From NCBI GenBank assembly GCA_015060705.1, contig SUXY01000004.1:1-64000 (forward strand): DNA of 64,000 bases, given 5' to 3'. Source of the DNA: Bacteroides sp. Lineage in GTDB: Bacteria; Bacteroidota; Bacteroidia; Bacteroidales; Bacteroidaceae. Made by a program: the position numbers and the translations under genes. Shown here in pieces: positions 46,542 to 55,179 of the stretch (positions within the stretch are counted from its first letter, which is position 1; the number at the start of each line of letters is the position of its first letter). The notes beneath the pieces are model-generated. The model was not told the DNA's origin. It did not search any database and saw nothing but the letters and a program-made list of their open reading frames with translations.

Positions 46542-48128
46542 ATGAATAAATATATGAACTTCAAATATATCAAGAATATACTTCCGGTTGCGGCACTTGG
46601 CTTGTCGCTCGGATTGGGTTCGTGCGTCAACGATTTGGATGTAACTCCAATCGACCCAAGTACGAACATGACGGCTGACTATGATGCCTTGTTCAACAAG
46701 TGCTATGCCAACATGGCATTGGCTGGTAACGGTGGTGCAAACGGTGACTGCGACATCGACGGTCTCGATGGCGGTACTACCGGTTTCGTTCGTCAGATGT
46801 TCAATGCCAACGAACTCCCGACAGATGAAGCCATCTGTTGCTGGGGTGACGAAGGTATCCCTGCATTCAACTACAACCAATGGGGCGCTAGCCACCCGAT
46901 GTTGAAGGGTTTCTATTACCGTCTTTATTTCGGTGTGACTATGTGTAACTTCTACTTGACAGAAGCTGCTGACTATGATGCAACCATGACTGCAGAAGTA
47001 CGCTTCCTCCGTGCATTGTATTACTATCACTTGATGGACTGCTTCGGCAACATTCCTTTCTTGACAGAAGTTGCTTCTGAACCGGCTCCACAAGCTAGCC
47101 GTGCAGAAGTTTACAACTTCATCGAAACAGAATTGTTGGAAATCGAAGGTCAGATGGCTGCTCCATTGACTAATACTTACGGTCGTGCCGACCAAGCTGC
47201 TGCTTGGATGTTGTTGGCTCGTTTGTACTTGAATGCTGAAGTGTATACAGGTAATGCACAATGGGCTAAGGCTTCTGAATACGCACAGAAGATCATGAAC
47301 TCTGGCTATAAGTTGCACACTACTCCGAAGGGAGACTGGAGCGCATACCAGATGCTTTTCATGGGCGACAATGGTGAAAACGGTGCTCAATGCGAAGCTA
47401 TCCTTCCATTGTTGCAAGATGGTTTGACTACTACCAGCTGGGGTACTTCACTCTTCTTGATGGCTTCTACTTTCAAGGCAGACATGACTATGGTAGGTTC
47501 TGCTACTAACGGTACTACCGAATTGTGGGCTGGTAACCGTGCTCGTCCGGATTTCGTTGCCAAGTTCTTCCCGACAAGCGAAGCTCCTGCTGTAACTGCT
47601 GCCGAAATGGTTGCTGCTGCTGGTGATGATCGCGCTTTGTTGTGGGGTAAGGATCGCACATTGAATATTGAAGACGTTGCTGACTTTGCAACCGGTTATT
47701 CTGTTGCCAAGTTTACTAACTTCTATACTTCAGGTACAGCCAAGCATTCACAGTTCCCTGATACCGACTTCTTCTTGATGCGTGCAGCCGAAGCTTGGTT
47801 GACATACGCTGAAGCAGAAACACGTATGGGCAATGCCGACAAGGCCAAGACCGCTATCGATGCTATCCGTACACGTGCCAATGCATCTTTGCAACCATCT
47901 TACTCGCTCGACTTCATCCTCGACGAATGGAGCCGCGAATTCTACTTCGAAGGTCGTCGTCGTATCGACTTGATCCGTCACGGCAAGTTCAGCGGCAACA
48001 GCTACGTATGGCAATGGAAGGGTGGTGCTTACAGCGGTACTACTTTCAGCTCTAACTTGAATATCTTTGCTATTCCAGATACAGACTTGAATGCAAATCC
48101 GAACCTTGTTCAAAACCCAGGTTATTAA
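46542..48128 (+). CDS. susD: SusD starch-binding lipoprotein
   Basis: LGSCVNDLDVTPIDP lipobox; VRFLRALYYYHLMDCFGNIPF; YGRADQAAAWMLLARLYLNAEVYTG. Confidence 0.94.
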   Translation: MNKYMNFKYIKNILPVAALGLSLGLGSCVNDLDVTPIDPSTNMTADYDALFNKCYANMALAGNGGANGDCDIDGLDGGTTGFVRQMFNANELPTDEAICCWGDEGIPAFNYNQWGASHPMLKGFYYRLYFGVTMCNFYLTEAADYDATMTAEVRFLRALYYYHLMDCFGNIPFLTEVASEPAPQASRAEVYNFIETELLEIEGQMAAPLTNTYGRADQAAAWMLLARLYLNAEVYTGNAQWAKASEYAQKIMNSGYKLHTTPKGDWSAYQMLFMGDNGENGAQCEAILPLLQDGLTTTSWGTSLFLMASTFKADMTMVGSATNGTTELWAGNRARPDFVAKFFPTSEAPAVTAAEMVAAAGDDRALLWGKDRTLNIEDVADFATGYSVAKFTNFYTSGTAKHSQFPDTDFFLMRAAEAWLTYAEAETRMGNADKAKTAIDAIRTRANASLQPSYSLDFILDEWSREFYFEGRRRIDLIRHGKFSGNSYVWQWKGGAYSGTTFSSNLNIFAIPDTDLNANPNLVQNPGY

Positions 48129-48147
48129 TTCGTAAAACGAAAAGACA

Positions 48148-49290
48148 ATGAAAAAATCAATTATATTCGCTTCATTATTGGCAGGCGTCTTGATGTTCTC
48201 AAGTTGCGACAGCGACAGAGACGACAACCCTGTATTGAATGAACCAACTGCATTTACATTGAATGTTCCGGCTTACGTAAACACCGTTTACGACTTGGAA
48301 AACTCCAAGACTCTGGAACTGACTTGCTCTCAACCGAACTATGGTTATGCAGCAGCCACTACTTATACTGTAGAAGTTTCGACTAGCCAGGATTTCTCAG
48401 CTTTCGAAACATTGGCTTCTACTTATACTACAGCCAAGATGAATGTAGCAGCTGACGAAATCGCTGTAGCAGCTACTACATTGAAGGTAGCAGAAGGTGC
48501 TGTCGATGCTGATTTCCCGATGGAAACAGCTTTGTACTTCCGCTTGAAGGCTTCTTTGGGTAATGACCAATTCGGCAACGAACTAGGTGCTATCTACTCA
48601 AATGTGATTTCTTTGCCGAACGTGAAGCTTCACTTCGCTTTGCCACCGGTATTGGTTCCTGAAAATCTCTACATCATCGGTAACCACAACGGTTGGGATT
48701 GGACCAAGTGCTTGCCTATGACTCTCGTTTGGGGTACAGACAATGTATTCTGGCGCATGACTTACTTGGACGGTGGCTGGAAGTTCAACTCTGCCCTTTC
48801 TTGGGACGGTGGTGAAGTAGGCTACGACGGCGCTAAGGAAATCGTGGACAATGCAGGTGCCAACATTTCTCGTAGCGACGATGGCAACATCGTAGCAGGT
48901 AACCCGGGATGGTACTTGGTAGTAATTACTGCTAACGTAGTAGGCCGCGACGTACAATACGCTGTAAGCATCAACAAGCCTGAAGTTTGGATGATTGGTG
49001 ACGTTACCGGTATCTCTTGGACACCGCGTACAGAAGGCTGGCAATTGGAAGTTCCTGCAACTGCAGATGGTGAATTCGTATCACCGGCATTCGCTGCTCC
49101 TGCTACTGCTGAAAATGGTGTACGTGTATACTGTCCGATTGAAGGCCACGATCCATGGCACTCAGAATTCATGGTATTCAGCGAAAAGATTGTTTACCGT
49201 GCAACAGGTGGTGACCAGGAACGTGTAACTGCTCCGGCAGGTCAGAAGCTCTACTTGAACTTCTCTAACGATACAGGTAGAATCGAATAA
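48148..49290 (+). CDS. susE: SusE-like outer membrane starch-binding lipoprotein
   Basis: LMFSSCDSDRDDNP lipobox, SusE N-terminal-like domain, tandem starch-binding modules (LYIIGNHNGWDWTKCLPM; WMIGDVTGISWTPRTEGW). Confidence 0.85.
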   Translation: MKKSIIFASLLAGVLMFSSCDSDRDDNPVLNEPTAFTLNVPAYVNTVYDLENSKTLELTCSQPNYGYAAATTYTVEVSTSQDFSAFETLASTYTTAKMNVAADEIAVAATTLKVAEGAVDADFPMETALYFRLKASLGNDQFGNELGAIYSNVISLPNVKLHFALPPVLVPENLYIIGNHNGWDWTKCLPMTLVWGTDNVFWRMTYLDGGWKFNSALSWDGGEVGYDGAKEIVDNAGANISRSDDGNIVAGNPGWYLVVITANVVGRDVQYAVSINKPEVWMIGDVTGISWTPRTEGWQLEVPATADGEFVSPAFAAPATAENGVRVYCPIEGHDPWHSEFMVFSEKIVYRATGGDQERVTAPAGQKLYLNFSNDTGRIE

Positions 49291-49319
49291 AAGCATCAAA
49301 CCTTTAAAACGAAACAATT

Positions 49320-50738
49320 ATGAAGAAATACTTAGTATATTCATTGTTTGGAGCCGCTGCCTTGTCAATGGCTTCTTGCGACGAAGACTTCAACGATGTG
49401 GCTGCTCCACAAGAGTGGGCACAGGAAGAAGCGATTACATTGCCAGGACTGTCTATCAGTCCTGTGGCAACCGTCGACTTAGCTAATGCCGGCGACTCTG
49501 TAGCAATCTTTAATCCATCAGTTAGCGGAACATTGCCTGAAGGTGCAACCGTAGCCAACTACCGTGTAGACTTGGCTGCTGAAAATGGCACTTCTACATT
49601 GAGCGCTTCCACTACAGGTAAGGTAGCAACAGCTGATTTGCAAGCAGCTATCGAAAAGGCTTATGGCAAGCGTCCGGAAGCACGTGAATTTGCAGCTACA
49701 GTTTATGCGAACATCATGACCAATGGACAAGCTTCATTGATTAAGTCTGAAACAACTGTAACAGCGATTCCACAAGCTCCGCAGATTTCAAAGAACTATT
49801 ACCTCATCGGTGCTCCTAACAATTGGGACATCTTGGGTACAACCTTGGAGTTCAACCATAGTGGAAAGGATGTTTATGAAGATCCAATCTTCAGTATCGT
49901 ATTCCCAGTATCAGATGGTGAATGTTGGTTTGCGGTGACAGACTCTATCAGTATAAACCAAAACTTGGCAGACGGCAGTTGGTCACAAGTATTCGGTTGT
50001 GCAGAAGGTAATGGTGCCAATGGAGAAGAAGGTAGCTTGAAGCGTCGTGCCGACTTGACAGACGATGGTTCATTCAAGGTAGTAGTAGATGGTGATGCTA
50101 AGTTCATCAAAATGACCCTCAACATGATGGAATATACCTATAAGATTGAAAAGCTCAACTTCCAGGAATTCATCTACACTCCGGGCAATCACCAAGGTTG
50201 GAATCCAGGCACAGCAGCAGCTATGCGCTCTCCAAACTTCGACGGTGTATACGTTGGTTTCACTTACTTGAACGGTAACTTCAAGTTCACTAAGGAACGT
50301 AACTGGAATGGTGAATATAACTTCAACGACTTTGCAACCAAGGACGATATCTTCTTCAACAACGATGGTTCAAACATCAACATCAGCGAAGAAGGTTTCT
50401 ATCAGATTACTGCCGACGTTGCTACTAGCAAGTTGAGTGCCAAGAAGATTACCACTTGGGGCATCATCGGTCCTGCACAAGCAGGTGGTTGGGATTCTGA
50501 TACCGACATGACTTGGAATGCAGAAGACGAATCATGGACTGCTACTCTCGAATTGGCAGCTGATGAATTCAAGTTCCGTGCAAACGACGATTGGGGCATC
50601 AACATGGGTGGCTCTATCGATGATTTGTCACAAGACGGTGCTAATATCAAGGTTGCTGAAGCCGGTACATACGAAGTGAAGTTGTTCTTGACTCGTTCTA
50701 CTTCAGACAAGATGTATTGCACATTGACTAAGAAGTAA
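49320..50738 (+). CDS. susF: SusF-like outer membrane starch-binding lipoprotein
   Basis: LSMASCDEDFND lipobox; starch-binding modules (YYLIGAPNNWDI; FIYTPGNHQGWNPGTAAAM; WGIIGPAQAGGWDSDTDM). Confidence 0.85.
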   Translation: MKKYLVYSLFGAAALSMASCDEDFNDVAAPQEWAQEEAITLPGLSISPVATVDLANAGDSVAIFNPSVSGTLPEGATVANYRVDLAAENGTSTLSASTTGKVATADLQAAIEKAYGKRPEAREFAATVYANIMTNGQASLIKSETTVTAIPQAPQISKNYYLIGAPNNWDILGTTLEFNHSGKDVYEDPIFSIVFPVSDGECWFAVTDSISINQNLADGSWSQVFGCAEGNGANGEEGSLKRRADLTDDGSFKVVVDGDAKFIKMTLNMMEYTYKIEKLNFQEFIYTPGNHQGWNPGTAAAMRSPNFDGVYVGFTYLNGNFKFTKERNWNGEYNFNDFATKDDIFFNNDGSNINISEEGFYQITADVATSKLSAKKITTWGIIGPAQAGGWDSDTDMTWNAEDESWTATLELAADEFKFRANDDWGINMGGSIDDLSQDGANIKVAEAGTYEVKLFLTRSTSDKMYCTLTKK

Positions 50739-50757
50739 TTGTAATCTACTAAAGTTC

Positions 50758-50797
50758 AAAGGCGGACGTTCCTAAAAGGCGAACGCCCGCCTTTTTT
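50758..50797 (+). terminator. Intrinsic terminator/attenuator between susF and the amylase gene
   Basis: AAAGGCGGACGTTC-ctaaaag-gcGAACGCCCGCCTTTTTT, one mismatch in the stem. Confidence 0.85.
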
Positions 50798-50820
50798 AGA
50801 TACTTAAATTACAATCCAAT

Positions 50821-53388
50821 ATGAACAAAACATATTTATATCATCTCCTTTTCTTCTGCTTATTTTGTTTATTGCCCGCTTGTAGCGACAGTGAAGAAGC
50901 ATTTTCCGACTATCTCACTCCTGCAACAGGAAGTGAAACTGCATTCAGTCAAGGCCTCAACTTTACCGAAGGTTCCTCGACACAAACTGTGAGTTTTGAT
51001 GCGGGAAATACTTGGGCAGCTTCCTTAAAGGACGCGAACACATCGGATTGGTGCCGCATAAGCCCTACCAAAGGAAATGCAGGAAAGAATACAGTTAGCA
51101 TTTCAGTCGCACAAAACGGGACGGAAGAGGCACGCACAGCTACCGTCATCATTAGTGCCGGTACTGTCAGCAAATCGATCAACATCACACAAGCCGCTAA
51201 GCCATACGTGGCTCCGGACGGATTGAGTTGGACTCCAGAAGCTCCTGATGCCGACCAACCTCTTACTTTGACCTTCAAGGCGACTAGCAAATCAGCCTTG
51301 TACGGATATTCCGGGGATGTCTATATACACATCGGCATCGTGAACGAAGGCGAATGGCAATATGTACCTGCTACTTGGGACAAGAATATTGACAAGTGCA
51401 AGATGACGAAAGCACAAGAAGCGAATGTATGGACGCTTACCCTCTCTCCTAGCATCCGCCAATGGTTCGACTCGGGCGAAACACCAGTCAAGAAACTCGG
51501 TATCGTCATCCGTAGTGCTGATGGTAGCAAGAAAGGTATTGAAGAAGACTCTTTCATCACCGTGACCGATTCAAAGTACAAAGGTTTCGAAGCTGCTGCT
51601 ATTGTAGAGAAAGCACTTCCGACAGGAGTACAGGAAGGTATCAATGTTATCGACCAGCAGACCGTGACTTTCGTTCTTTACGATAAGGACAAGAATGGCG
51701 AAAGCAAGGATTATGCTTACATCGTCGGTGATTTCAACCATTGGACCTTGGCGAATGATGAAACCAGTCAGATGTATCGGGACAACACTACCGGATGTTG
51801 GTGGACTACCGTCAGCGGATTGGATGCCAATAAGGAATATGCATTCCAATATTATGTAGGCGATAAAGACGGAGAACCGATTCGCATCGGCGACCCGTAT
51901 TGCGAAAAGATTCTCGACCCGAACAACGACTCCTATATCCCGACATCGACTTATGCGGATAACAAGACGTATCCGGAAGGTGCCAAGGGAATTGCCTCGG
52001 TATTCAAGATTCAGAAAGACACCTACAATTGGAGCGAATTCGAGATGAAGGATGCCGACAAACTGGTTATCTATGAATTGTTGCTGCGTGATTTCACTGC
52101 AACCAGTGACATTCATGGAGCCATGAGCAAACTTTCTTATTTGAAAGAAATGGGTGTGAATGCCATCGAGTTGATGCCGACACAAGAATTCGACGGCAAT
52201 GATAGTTGGGGATACAATCCTTGCTATTTCTTCGCCATGGACAAGGCTTACGGTACTAAAAAAGACTATAAAGATTTCATCGATGCATGCCACCAAGAAG
52301 GTATCGCTGTGATTCTCGATGTGGTGTACAACCATGCAACCGGTGATTTCCCGCATGCCAAGATGTATTGGAATGCTTCTGCCAACAAGACCGCGACCAA
52401 CAATCCGTTCTTCAATGTAGATGCACCGCATCCATACAGTGTATTCCACGATTTCAATCATGAAAACGAATGGGTACGCAACTACATGAAGCGCAACTTG
52501 AAGTTCTTGCTTGAAGAATACAATCTCGATGGTTTCCGTTTCGACTTGACCAAGGGTTTCACCCAAAAGTCATCTTCTGAAAGTACAGCTGGCAATTACG
52601 ATACTAGCCGTGTAGCTATCCTGAAGGATTATCATGCAGCCATCAAGGAAGTGAAGGAAGATGCATTCGTTATCCTGGAACACTTCTGCGACAACAAGGA
52701 AGAAAAGGAATTGGCCGCCGACGGATTGCACTTATGGAGAAATGTGAACTATGCTTACTGCCAATCTGCAATGGGCTGGAGCGAAGGAAGCGATTTCACA
52801 GCTATGCACACCCAAACACCGATGTGGATAGGCTTCATGGAAAGCCACGACGAAGAACGCATGGGATATAAGCAAAGCCAATGGGGTAACGGCCCTTTGA
52901 AGACCGACCTTACCGCCCGCATGAAACAGCTCGAAGCCAATGCTGCCTTCACCTTCACCGTTCCAGGTCCGAAGATGATTTGGCAGTTTGGTGAAATGGG
53001 TTACGACATCGGCATTGATGAGAATGGCCGTACCGGTCGCAAGCCTCTGCATTGGGAATATTTAGACAATCAATATCGCAAGGCATTGCACGATACATAC
53101 ATCAAATTGTTGAAGCTTCGCAATGACCATCCGGAACTGTTCATCGGTAGCGCTACCCTCAGTTGGAAGGTAGGTACATCCAATTGGGACAACGGTCGTT
53201 CATTGCATGTGAAGTCCATTACCGGTAAGGAACTTGTAGTATTGGGCAACTTCACCAGCACTGAAACTTCTGTAGCCTTCCCTGCTACTACAGGGGAATG
53301 GACCGAATGGAAGAGCGGTGAATCACAAGAAGTAGGAACAACAGTTAAAGTTCCTGCACATAGTTTTGTGATTTATACAAAATTCTAA
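50821..53388 (+). CDS. Surface alpha-amylase family (GH13) lipoprotein: BACON - CBM-like - E-set - GH13, at the susG position
   Basis: LLPACSDSEE lipobox; BACON-like SFDAGNTWAASLKDANTSDWCRISPTKGNAGKNTVSISVAQN; E-set YAYIVGDFNHW; GH13 ILDVVYNHATGDF, LDGFRFDLTKG, VILEHF, MESHDEER. Confidence 0.9.
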   Translation: MNKTYLYHLLFFCLFCLLPACSDSEEAFSDYLTPATGSETAFSQGLNFTEGSSTQTVSFDAGNTWAASLKDANTSDWCRISPTKGNAGKNTVSISVAQNGTEEARTATVIISAGTVSKSINITQAAKPYVAPDGLSWTPEAPDADQPLTLTFKATSKSALYGYSGDVYIHIGIVNEGEWQYVPATWDKNIDKCKMTKAQEANVWTLTLSPSIRQWFDSGETPVKKLGIVIRSADGSKKGIEEDSFITVTDSKYKGFEAAAIVEKALPTGVQEGINVIDQQTVTFVLYDKDKNGESKDYAYIVGDFNHWTLANDETSQMYRDNTTGCWWTTVSGLDANKEYAFQYYVGDKDGEPIRIGDPYCEKILDPNNDSYIPTSTYADNKTYPEGAKGIASVFKIQKDTYNWSEFEMKDADKLVIYELLLRDFTATSDIHGAMSKLSYLKEMGVNAIELMPTQEFDGNDSWGYNPCYFFAMDKAYGTKKDYKDFIDACHQEGIAVILDVVYNHATGDFPHAKMYWNASANKTATNNPFFNVDAPHPYSVFHDFNHENEWVRNYMKRNLKFLLEEYNLDGFRFDLTKGFTQKSSSESTAGNYDTSRVAILKDYHAAIKEVKEDAFVILEHFCDNKEEKELAADGLHLWRNVNYAYCQSAMGWSEGSDFTAMHTQTPMWIGFMESHDEERMGYKQSQWGNGPLKTDLTARMKQLEANAAFTFTVPGPKMIWQFGEMGYDIGIDENGRTGRKPLHWEYLDNQYRKALHDTYIKLLKLRNDHPELFIGSATLSWKVGTSNWDNGRSLHVKSITGKELVVLGNFTSTETSVAFPATTGEWTEWKSGESQEVGTTVKVPAHSFVIYTKF

Positions 53389-53436
53389 TATGCTCCTCCC
53401 CCTTCACAAGGGGGAGAGCTATTACAAAATTCTAAT
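53376..53436. repeat. 33-bp palindromic mini-element flanked by 14-bp perfect direct repeats
   Basis: TACAAAATTCTAAT (53376-53389) - atgctcctcccccttcacaagggggagagctat - TACAAAATTCTAAT (53423-53436). Confidence 0.85.
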
Positions 53437-53440
53437 TTTC

Positions 53441-55039
53441 TTAATACCCTTCATTCTGCTTCAAATTCCCATTCACACTCAAATCAGTCGTTGGAATAGG
53501 GAATACATTATAGCGACTGGCTACTCCGGTTCCTCCTAGTACTCCTCCCTTGAATGTCCACAGATAATCAGCAGAAGTGAACAGGCCGTATCGAATCAAG
53601 TCCGTCCGGCGGGTTCCTTCCCAATACAACTCCCGACACCGTTCATCAAGAAGATTCCGATAATTATTCTCAGTCAACCATGCCTCATTCACTTCGTGCG
53701 AAGTATTCCCATACGCACGCTTCCGAAGCGCATTGACATATTCCACCGCCGTAGCCAAGCTTCCTCCCTGTCCGCCACGAGCTACTGCTTCGGCATACAT
53801 CAAATAAATATCTGCCAAACGGAACATTGGAAAATCCGTATCGGGAAAAGTAGTATTACTTCCTGGCTGACCATCACTGCGAATATTGGTGTACTTATAA
53901 ACTGACCAACCCTCGGTAGTAAACGTACCTGTCACTGATGTCGTAATATCAATACTGCGGTTCTTATCATAAAAGATGCCTCGCTTGTCCAGAATCTCAT
54001 TGGCTTTCGGGTTGGCATTGTCTTGATAGTCGAACATCCGTACCAATTGTGGTGTCCCTCGGAAACCATCCCATCCACCACCAATACCTGCCGGAACATC
54101 GGCAAAGTCGCTGCTGCTTCGAGAACCCAATATAACGGCAGCCATACCGTAACTCTGCGTCGTATTTCCATCGAAGATGACCGGGAAAATGATTTCCCGG
54201 TTGGCACGGGCATTCTGACCATTGTCCGCCATAAAGAGTTCGGCATAATTGTCCGCAAGGCTATAACCGGCACTTATTACCCGATTACAAGCTGCTACAC
54301 AATCGGTATATCGTTCAGTACCTGTATACACGGCAGCATTCAGGTACATACGCGCCAACAAGGCATCGACTACCGCTTGGTCGGCTCGTCCGTATCCCCC
54401 CTGACGTGCTACCGGAAGTGCTGACTGAATACTCAACAACTCATTCTCTATCCAGGCAAACAGTTCTTCCCGGGAGAGGGGACTCGGATTCATGGAATAG
54501 TTTTCCTCAGTAATGAACGGCGGAATACCAAACAAATCCAACAAGGTATAATAAGCCAACGCACGACAGAAACGGGCCTCCGCTGCAAATCGGCTCTTGT
54601 CTACTTCTTCCGGAGCATTCGGAATGTTCTTCAGATACTCATTTGCCAAAGCCACGATGAACATACAACGTTGATAAACTCCTTCAATGGGTTCACACTT
54701 CGTGGTACTCCATAGGATACCATTCACATCGAGACACCAAGGATCACTCCAAGAGTTCTTCATCTCGTCCGTGGTCTGTTCTTGCAGAGTAAACCAACTT
54801 CGGAAGAGGACCGTATTACCGGCATCCAAGTCGGAGATATCCGAACCTCCTGCCCCGTCTTGTCCGGATAGTGCCCATACCGAATAGATCTTGTCCAATG
54901 CCTTCTGATAACTGGCAGCATCGGCATAGACCCGATTAGCGGTAGAGACAGTTGGGTCCAACGGTTCGACATCAAGGTCGTTGGTGCAGGCGGACAAGCT
55001 GATGACCGCCACTGCTGCTATGTATAGTTCTTTTCTCAT
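53441..55039 (-). CDS. SusD-family nutrient-binding lipoprotein (second SusCD pair)
   Basis: ISLSACTNDLDVEPLDP lipobox; ARFCRALAYYTLLDLFGIPPFI; GYGRADQAVVDALLARMYLNAAVYTG. Start trimmed from the ORF-track start. Confidence 0.94.
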   Translation of the reverse strand: MRKELYIAAVAVISLSACTNDLDVEPLDPTVSTANRVYADAASYQKALDKIYSVWALSGQDGAGGSDISDLDAGNTVLFRSWFTLQEQTTDEMKNSWSDPWCLDVNGILWSTTKCEPIEGVYQRCMFIVALANEYLKNIPNAPEEVDKSRFAAEARFCRALAYYTLLDLFGIPPFITEENYSMNPSPLSREELFAWIENELLSIQSALPVARQGGYGRADQAVVDALLARMYLNAAVYTGTERYTDCVAACNRVISAGYSLADNYAELFMADNGQNARANREIIFPVIFDGNTTQSYGMAAVILGSRSSSDFADVPAGIGGGWDGFRGTPQLVRMFDYQDNANPKANEILDKRGIFYDKNRSIDITTSVTGTFTTEGWSVYKYTNIRSDGQPGSNTTFPDTDFPMFRLADIYLMYAEAVARGGQGGSLATAVEYVNALRKRAYGNTSHEVNEAWLTENNYRNLLDERCRELYWEGTRRTDLIRYGLFTSADYLWTFKGGVLGGTGVASRYNVFPIPTTDLSVNGNLKQNEGY

Positions 55040-55066
55040 AATGCAATTACTTTTATCATTTCTATT

Positions 55067-55161
55067 TGTCATTCAGAACGAAACGAAGTGTAGTGAAGAA
55101 TCTCGGTATCATTCACCTTATGTCCTCGAGATTCTTCCTCCCTTCGGTCGTCTGAATGACA
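55067..55161. repeat. Dispersed ~90-bp palindromic element, copy 2
   Basis: TGTCATTCAGAACGAAACGAAGTGTAGTGAAGAATCTCGG identical to copy 1 over 40 nt; closing arm TCTGAATGACA. Confidence 0.85.
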
Positions 55162-55179
55162 ATTGGCAGTAAACAATCA

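Noticed and set aside
51571-52566. 331-aa minus-strand ORF
   Set aside because: Antisense to the GH13 amylase; no supporting motifs.
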